This document shows, one piece after another, positions 6,381 to 10,342 of a stretch of 10,342 nucleotides of DNA; within the stretch, counting starts at the first letter, position 1; every line of letters begins with the position of its first letter. Under the pieces are notes generated by a model. The model saw only the letters and a list, made by a program, of their open reading frames with translations. It was not told where the DNA came from and did not search any database. The DNA is from Dehalococcoidia bacterium CG2_30_46_19 (GTDB lineage: Bacteria > Chloroflexota > Dehalococcoidia > GIF9 > AB-539-J10). The translations under genes were made by a program, and so were the position numbers. The stretch is taken from positions 1 through 10,342 of the forward strand of contig MNYD01000124.1 of assembly GCA_001872925.1 (NCBI GenBank), written 5' to 3'.

Positions 6381-6665
6381 ATGAAATATGAAGAAAAGAG
6401 TAGGGGTTGGGAAGAAGGTGTTGCATTCGTAAGAGGGATCAATATTTATAAAAATAGCAGAATAACACAAGAGAAAATCTTTGAATTATGCAAAAAAGTT
6501 GAGAATCGTAATCTGAAAATTCTAAAAATTGTCAAGACTGATAATATACTCTTTAAGAAAAAAGGCATAGGAATAGGTGAAAGGTACATGCGCCTTGAAA
6601 AGGTATATCCTATAAGGGCTCACAAGAGTTTGACAAGGTACTTCTGTGTCTTTGTCAATGGATAA
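6381..6665 (+). CDS. short DUF1697-like protein, probably truncated
   Basis: From the ATG at 6381 (preceded by GGTGAAAG) the product has 94 residues; a GTG at 6372 would add three. The N-terminal half, EGVAFVRGINIYKNSRIT (12-29) and then KTDNILF (52-58), resembles the opening of DUF1697 proteins (pattern AFLRGINVGGN followed about 35 residues later by SGNVVF). That family has no well-established function. Known members are nearly twice as long; here the match fades after RLEKV (71-75) and the frame stops soon after, in an aromatic, basic tail. No continuation is evident in the other two frames. It is rich in Lys and Ile and is AT-rich like otsAB. It converges with the thiamine-binding gene, stops 8 nt apart. 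The domain call is a by-eye resemblance. Confidence 0.5.
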   Translation: MKYEEKSRGWEEGVAFVRGINIYKNSRITQEKIFELCKKVENRNLKILKIVKTDNILFKKKGIGIGERYMRLEKVYPIRAHKSLTRYFCVFVNG

Positions 6666-6673
6666 TCTGGTGA

Positions 6674-6943
6674 TTACTTCAGGGATCCCAGTTTTGATTC
6701 CAGGGTGGCATCCTTATCAAATCTGTGATCCACTGTCAGGTTCATGTATATCCTTTTCACCCCTTCCTTTTTTATTGCCTCATAGGCTGCCCTAACAGCC
6801 TCAAGGAGTTTATCCATATCCCTTGTTTCCATGACTGTGGACATGGCATTTGTTTGGCATCTTATTCCCTTATCCCTGATTGCCTCTATTGCCTTCTTCA
6901 TATACCTGCAAACACTCACCCCTTCGGAGGCCTTGCCCCTCAC
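6674..6943 (-). CDS. MTH1187-family thiamine-binding protein, N-terminus damaged or non-canonical
   Basis: The 89-residue frame matches small thiamine-binding ferredoxin-fold proteins of the MTH1187/YqgV type. The helix SVCRYMKKAIEAIRDKG (10-26) comes first, then CQTNAMSTVMET (29-40) with the family's TxMGTV-like strand, and NLTVDHRFDKDATLESKL (68-85) at the end. These proteins bind thiamine-type compounds, but their physiological role is poorly settled. The only conventional start, GTG at 6943, omits the first beta strand. The in-frame codons upstream, up to a stop at 6971-6973, read IRRLYIICSVRGK, which could supply that strand but contain no ATG, GTG or TTG at a useful place. A good Shine-Dalgarno (AAAGGAGGG on the minus strand, near 6982-6990) stands 12 nt before an ATT codon at 6970. 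Either the start is unusual, or the start codon has been lost and the gene is decaying. Confidence 0.65.
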   Translation of the reverse strand: MRGKASEGVSVCRYMKKAIEAIRDKGIRCQTNAMSTVMETRDMDKLLEAVRAAYEAIKKEGVKRIYMNLTVDHRFDKDATLESKLGSLK

Positions 6944-7063
6944 ACTACATATGATATAGAGTCTTCTAATTTAGAAAGAAGCCCTCCTTTCTATTAAATC
7001 CCTGGAGCTTAGGTATCACGTGCCGACGGATGGCAAAAGCGAAGTGTGATATAGTGTATAGCC

Positions 7064-8155
7064 GTGAAGATTGCCATTATCGGGCTACCTAAAAGTGGCA
7101 AAACGACCATTTTCAACGCTCTGGTCAAAGCGCAGGCTGAAGTTACCGCCTACTCCTCGTCACTGACCCCTAATGTAGGAACAACCAGGGTATCCGATTC
7201 ACGGTTAGAGGTACTTCAAAATATATTTCATCCTAAGAAAACCGTTCCTGCTGAAGTCACCTATGTAGATATTGCCGGCTTGCCCAAATCTTCACACCGG
7301 GGCGGGGGAATAGAAGGAGAATTTTTAAATTACCTGACTACTGCTGATGCTTTGCTTCAGGTAGTTCGCATTTTTGAAGACGAAAAACTTCCCCACCCTG
7401 AAGGAAAGGTAGACTCTAAGCGCGATATAGCTAACCTGGATTTAGAGCTTGCCTTCTCTGATCTAGCTATAATTGAACGGAGACTGGAGAAACTAGAAGT
7501 AGCTTTAAAAGGAGCTAAAGCTTTGGAGCGCGAAGCATATTTGAAGGAACAACTTCTGCTACAAAAAATAAAGGCAGGTTTGGAAAAGGATACACCAATA
7601 AGACAACAGAATATCACTAAAGAAGAACTAAAGACGCTGTCTAATTACCAATTCCTCACCGTTAAACCCATGATGGTCATTCTCAACATCGGAGAAGAAC
7701 AGATACCACAAGCTGCTTTGCTAGAAAAGGACACGAACTCTCTCTATCCCCAATTTGTTACAGTAGCCTTGTGTGGAAAGCTGGAGATGGAACTAGCTCA
7801 GCTCAGCGATGCTGAAGCTGAGGAATTCCGTGAATCGCTGGGGCTAACTGCATCTGCACTCAATCGAATTGTCGCTCTTTCCTACCACCTTCTGGGATTA
7901 ATTTCCTTTTTTACCACAGCCTCTGCTGAGTTAAAAGCCTGGACTATTCCCGGCGGTACGTTAGCACCACAGGCAGCAGGTAAAGTCCATTCTGATATGG
8001 AAAGAGGATTCATCCGAGCTGAGGTGATTAGCTATGGCGACCTGGAAAAATGTGGTAGTTTGGCTGAGGCACGAAAAAAAGGCATGCTCAGAACAGAAGG
8101 AAAAAGCTATGTTGTCAAGGACGGAGATATAATTACCTTCTTGTTTAATGTTTGA
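7064..8155 (+). CDS. ychF: Obg-family P-loop NTPase YchF
   Basis: YchF is a conserved cytosolic P-loop NTPase related to Obg that binds ATP as readily as GTP and associates with ribosomes; in other bacteria it is linked to stress responses. The 363 residues equal the family's usual length. Visible motifs are the P-loop GLPKSGKT (7-14), switch-II DIAGL (69-73), RIFEDEKLPHPEG (102-114) with the YchF-typical VR-F-D----H-EG, and NIGE (208-211), the NxxE that replaces NKxD. The TGS domain is C-terminal (about 280-363), with AWTIPGGTLAPQAAGKVHSDMERGFIRAEV. PKSGKT differs from the common PNVGKS, and the switch region SSHRGGGIEGEFL also diverges. The GTG at 7064 is chosen because MKIAIIGLP matches the family's N-terminus. 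There is no ribosome-binding site; TATAGT at 7050-7055 lies so close that a leaderless mRNA is possible. Confidence 0.93.
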   Translation: MKIAIIGLPKSGKTTIFNALVKAQAEVTAYSSSLTPNVGTTRVSDSRLEVLQNIFHPKKTVPAEVTYVDIAGLPKSSHRGGGIEGEFLNYLTTADALLQVVRIFEDEKLPHPEGKVDSKRDIANLDLELAFSDLAIIERRLEKLEVALKGAKALEREAYLKEQLLLQKIKAGLEKDTPIRQQNITKEELKTLSNYQFLTVKPMMVILNIGEEQIPQAALLEKDTNSLYPQFVTVALCGKLEMELAQLSDAEAEEFRESLGLTASALNRIVALSYHLLGLISFFTTASAELKAWTIPGGTLAPQAAGKVHSDMERGFIRAEVISYGDLEKCGSLAEARKKGMLRTEGKSYVVKDGDIITFLFNV

Positions 8156-8197
8156 TGAAGGTTCTTGTTCACCTCTGCCCTCCAAAGGAACGCTCAC

Positions 8198-8226
8198 TTG
8201 GGAAACCTGACTTTAAAATGTATTAT
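8198..8226 (+). promoter_or_regulatory. probable sigma-70 promoter of the iron-sulfur operon
   Basis: TTGGGA (8198-8203) and TATTAT (8221-8226) are separated by 17 nt. The start would fall near 8233, giving a leader of about 26 nt with AAGGAG correctly placed before the ATG at 8259. Position and spacing are good; the -35 box is imperfect. Confidence 0.5.
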
Positions 8227-8258
8227 TTTTGTAGAAATTCGCGATAAGGAGCAAAAAC

Positions 8259-9089
8259 ATGTGTGAATTATGTGAAAAATATGGAGATAACGGTGGTCGG
8301 TGGTATTTGAATCCAGAGAACTATGCCAGGCCGTTATACAAGAAAGTGGAGAAGGAGAAGGAAAAGGAGCCAATGATTTTGACCGAGCTTCAAGGACCAT
8401 TCTATTACAAACCATTGATAGAGCTAAAAGACAACCCCGAAGCTTTTGAAAAGATGAGAGAAGGATACTTAAAGTTCCATGAAACAATGAGTGGACAGGT
8501 TGTATCCCTGGAGGACGCCGAGAAAATGGTCGAGATAGCTCATCCGATAGCCAGGATTGATTGCATCTGCAGGAGGATTACCCGAGCGACCTTGGAGGAT
8601 GGGGAACAGCGCCCCCGTTCCTGTCTTGGATTAGGTGTCGGGATGTTTCGCTGGGAGGAATGGCCAGAGAGGTACAAAGGTGGTGTGGAGTTTCTCTCCA
8701 CTGAAGAGGCAAAAGAACATATTGAACACTGGCATAAGCGGGGAATGGTCATAACAATAATGACTTTCGGCACTCCCTACATTGGCGGCATTTGCCTTTG
8801 TGATTATCCTGATTGTCTTGCTATAAGGATGAGGTTGGACTATGGTATAAAGCCCTTCCTGCTAAAAGGACATCAAGTAGCAAAGGTAAATTATGAGGAG
8901 TGCACAGGATGTGGGACTTGTGTACAACGATGCCAATTTGGGGCCATAAAAATGGAGGTTACCACGAAAAAGTCAAATATCGATATGACGCGTTGCTTTG
9001 GTTGTGGGGTATGTACCTACGCCTGCCCGCAAGATGCCATAAGCCTTATCGACCGTGAGAAGCTCCCTGGCTTAAAGGAGGAATGGTAA
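8259..9089 (+). CDS. 4Fe-4S binding protein with C-terminal di-cluster ferredoxin domain
   Basis: A 276-residue cytosolic iron-sulfur protein without membrane segments. The C-terminal part (about 208-262) holds two 4Fe-4S motifs: C215-x2-C218-x2-C221-x3-C225 and C246-x2-C249-x2-C252-x3-C256. Further cysteines stand in groups: C2 and C5 (MCELC), C102 and C104 (DCICRR), C122, and C179, C181 and C186 (ICLCDYPDC). The middle region (85-205) with CICRR and the ICLC---C group resembles a class of electron-transfer proteins that carry additional cysteine sites before a ferredoxin domain; I do not know a named function. The ATG at 8259 follows AAGGAG at the right distance. It is first in a three-gene operon and presumably exchanges electrons with the next product, but the partner enzyme is not in the window. 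Confidence 0.85.
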   Translation: MCELCEKYGDNGGRWYLNPENYARPLYKKVEKEKEKEPMILTELQGPFYYKPLIELKDNPEAFEKMREGYLKFHETMSGQVVSLEDAEKMVEIAHPIARIDCICRRITRATLEDGEQRPRSCLGLGVGMFRWEEWPERYKGGVEFLSTEEAKEHIEHWHKRGMVITIMTFGTPYIGGICLCDYPDCLAIRMRLDYGIKPFLLKGHQVAKVNYEECTGCGTCVQRCQFGAIKMEVTTKKSNIDMTRCFGCGVCTYACPQDAISLIDREKLPGLKEEW

Positions 9090-9090
9090 G

Positions 9091-9333
9091 ATGATACCTC
9101 AAATCGAGATAGATAAAAATAAATGCCCTACTCCTTACGAATGTAAAAAATGCCTCCAAATCTGTCCTCAGGCTATTTTTGCAGTCGCTCCCACCAAGGT
9201 CGAGCGTTTCAAGGAAACCGCTCCCGAGGATTATGAGGTTCAAGCGGTGTTCAAGGATAAATGTGTATTATGCATGGATTGCGTTAAAGTGTGTCCCACC
9301 GGAGCCATAAAAATAAAAGTTGGGGGTCGCTAA
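9091..9333 (+). CDS. small 4Fe-4S di-cluster ferredoxin
   Basis: An 80-residue ferredoxin. The second cluster motif is canonical (C58-x2-C61-x2-C64-x3-C68-P). The first is stretched, C12-x5-C18-x2-C21-x3-C25-P, with PTPYE between the first two cysteines. The clusters are separated by 32 residues instead of the shorter gap of a minimal bacterial ferredoxin, leaving a loop rich in Glu, Val and Lys (31-55). Longer spacing near a cluster often shifts its potential, but that is inference here. The gene starts 1 nt after the preceding stop, with GGAGG at a good distance inside the upstream gene, so the two are translated from one mRNA. Confidence 0.88.
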   Translation: MIPQIEIDKNKCPTPYECKKCLQICPQAIFAVAPTKVERFKETAPEDYEVQAVFKDKCVLCMDCVKVCPTGAIKIKVGGR

Positions 9334-9876
9334 ATGGAAAAATATAACTTCGGCCTGGATGAGGAAATGGTGAAGGCGCTCTCAGAGGAATTCGCCCCCC
9401 TGAATTTTGTGAAAACATTAAAATTATCGCAGCCTCATTCTATTGAAGATGCCAGAGCCTCTTTAGAAGAATATGGCAGAGAATTAGCCCGTAGGAGTAT
9501 CGAAAAAGGGGAGAAAAAGATTGATAGAGTTTACCGCGTTATGAAGAAAGCCATGGAAAAAACAGGTGAGATGAAATTTCCCTTCATCCCACAAAGATAC
9601 CTTGAAATAGCATACTTGAGCATTCAGCCATTCAGGAGGCTAAGGATAGTTGCCAATAGCTCGAGAATTCTCTCCTACAGGCTTAATGAATGCAGCCTTT
9701 ATAAGGCTATAGAGGAACAATACGGGAAGAAAGCAGCGAATAAAATGGTATGTAAATCAGCTTGCTTTGCGCTCATAGAGGAGATACTCTCCCACTTTGA
9801 CTTCGATATCAAGCCCTCATTAGAAGCTAGCATGGCAGACGATGGAAAGTGCCAGTTCAAAATTGAAAGGAAATGA
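9334..9876 (+). CDS. unrecognised protein with a C-terminal four-cysteine region, third gene of the iron-sulfur operon
   Basis: I do not recognise this 180-residue protein. It starts immediately after the ferredoxin stop (TAA then ATG), so it belongs to the same operon. The N-terminal two-thirds is charged and helical in character, with a Lys/Arg/Glu-rich stretch at 41-80 and no membrane segment. Its only cysteines, C120, C140, C144 and C173, are gathered in the C-terminal third (NEC near 120, VCKSAC at 140-144, DDGKC at 173). The arrangement C-x19-C-x3-C-x28-C could bind a metal or a cluster. The phrase CFALIEEILSHFDFDIKPSLEASMADDGKCQF has a loose look of small ligand-binding domains of the 4-vinyl reductase type, which I do not trust enough to name. 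Co-occurrence with two ferredoxins suggests a role in redox chemistry or its sensing. Confidence 0.75.
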   Translation: MEKYNFGLDEEMVKALSEEFAPLNFVKTLKLSQPHSIEDARASLEEYGRELARRSIEKGEKKIDRVYRVMKKAMEKTGEMKFPFIPQRYLEIAYLSIQPFRRLRIVANSSRILSYRLNECSLYKAIEEQYGKKAANKMVCKSACFALIEEILSHFDFDIKPSLEASMADDGKCQFKIERK

Positions 9877-9906
9877 AAGGCTTTTGCAGGGAGAATAACA
9901 GACCAA

Positions 9907-9954
9907 TCTGGTCGACTTCACGTCAAATGCCATGTTGACTTCCTAGAAACCAGA
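9907..9954. terminator. possible bidirectional hairpin between convergent genes
   Basis: TCTGGT (9907-9912) pairs with ACCAGA (9949-9954), and inside it GTCAA (9922-9926) pairs with TTGAC (9935-9939) around an 8-nt loop. It lies in the 92-nt gap between the iron-sulfur operon and the convergent mannosidase gene, where a shared terminator is expected. There is no strong T-tract on either strand, so the call is weak. Confidence 0.3.
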
Positions 9955-9968
9955 CGCCAAATCCGAGC

Positions 9969-10342
9969 TTAAACCCCCAGCTTTAGGGTTACTATCTCAA
10001 AAGGCTTCACTTTCATTTTTAGCGTATTGCCAGTTGGTTTCAGCTCATATTCTTCTCGCTCCAGCAAATCGACAACCACCGTCCTTTTAATGTCACGGAA
10101 TAGCTCAATCTCAGCCATCGTTTCCTCACCCTTAGTCTCAAAGAACCGTAAGACGACCTCATCGCTGTCCTCGGCTTTCTTGAAAGCTGACAAGATAAGG
10201 TTATCGGGCCTCAGCTCGAGAAAAGATCGTTCTCGCTGTATTCCCTCACCGAGACATATCTGTGAAGCTATTAGAGAATCATTAAATTCATCTGCCTTCC
10301 TGAAGGAATTCGCCTCTTTCCAGCCCCCTCGGTGTGGATACA
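9969..10342 (-). CDS. GH38-family alpha-mannosidase, C-terminal part (5' end outside window)
   Basis: Read on the minus strand, the frame stays open to the right edge. It begins YPHRGGWKEANSFRKADEFN (the YPH-G-W-EA----A-EFN hallmark of glycoside hydrolase family 38), continues with ERSFLELRPDNLILSAFKKAEDSDEVVLRFFE, and ends MKVKPFEIVTLKLGV. That is the beta-sandwich C-terminal domain of an alpha-mannosidase, an enzyme that releases mannose from mannosides and glycans. The catalytic domain lies outside the window, so activity cannot be judged. The TTG at 10193 is internal, not a start. The family call is confident; the substrate is unknown. It converges with the iron-sulfur operon and has no obvious functional link to it. 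Confidence 0.88.
   Translation of the reverse strand, partial: YPHRGGWKEANSFRKADEFNDSLIASQICLGEGIQRERSFLELRPDNLILSAFKKAEDSDEVVLRFFETKGEETMAEIELFRDIKRTVVVDLLEREEYELKPTGNTLKMKVKPFEIVTLKLGV

Noticed and set aside
6725..6997. A plus-strand gene opposite the thiamine-binding gene
   Set aside because: The minus-strand frame has clear family motifs; the plus-strand translation is Cys/His/Pro-rich in the manner of antisense shadows and has no ribosome-binding site.
7357..7617. A minus-strand Ser/Lys-rich frame inside ychF
   Set aside because: It is fully overlapped by ychF, which is intact with all family motifs.
9046..9243. A minus-strand frame spanning the two ferredoxin genes
   Set aside because: It is the reverse of cysteine-rich coding sequence and overlaps two well-supported genes.

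Overview
The window comes from a bacterial chromosome, most likely an anaerobe. It carries bacterial housekeeping genes (holA, ychF), an iron-sulfur operon with multiple 4Fe-4S motifs, and TTG and GTG starts. The overall gene style would fit a Dehalococcoidia-like Chloroflexota, but that placement rests on general resemblance and is tentative.

Layout. From 1 to 618 is the C-terminal part of an MscS-type mechanosensitive channel. It converges on holA (DNA polymerase III delta, minus strand, 626-1645), and a winged-helix regulator (minus, 1726-2079) lies upstream of holA. A consensus sigma-70 promoter (2087-2114) fires rightward, away from the regulator. Its leader of about 370 nt holds two possible micro-ORFs, one encoding a KPGAP tandem-repeat peptide, and then a long terminator-like hairpin. 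An ArsB-family transporter follows (2492-3754). A remnant of a second MscS channel (about 3848-4071) overlaps by four bases a fused trehalose-6-phosphate synthase/phosphatase (4068-6260). After that come an imperfect palindrome resembling an integron attC site (about 6276-6346), a short DUF1697-like gene (6381-6665) and, on the minus strand, an MTH1187-type thiamine-binding protein with a damaged or non-canonical N-terminus (6674-6943). The ychF GTPase/ATPase gene (7064-8155) follows. Next is a three-gene operon (8259-9876) of two ferredoxin-type proteins and an unrecognised four-cysteine protein, with a good promoter at 8198-8226. The C-terminal end of a GH38 alpha-mannosidase enters from the right on the minus strand.

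How it fits together. The mscS remnant, the trehalose gene, the palindrome and the truncated small genes (about 3850-6950) are mostly more AT-rich than their flanks and contain truncated pieces. This looks like a mosaic of acquired or decaying DNA set between ordinary core genes, with an osmotic-stress theme (MscS plus trehalose). The two places that best repay attention are the leader upstream of the ArsB-like transporter, where promoter, micro-ORFs and hairpin form a possible attenuation device, and the iron-sulfur operon, whose third protein I cannot assign.
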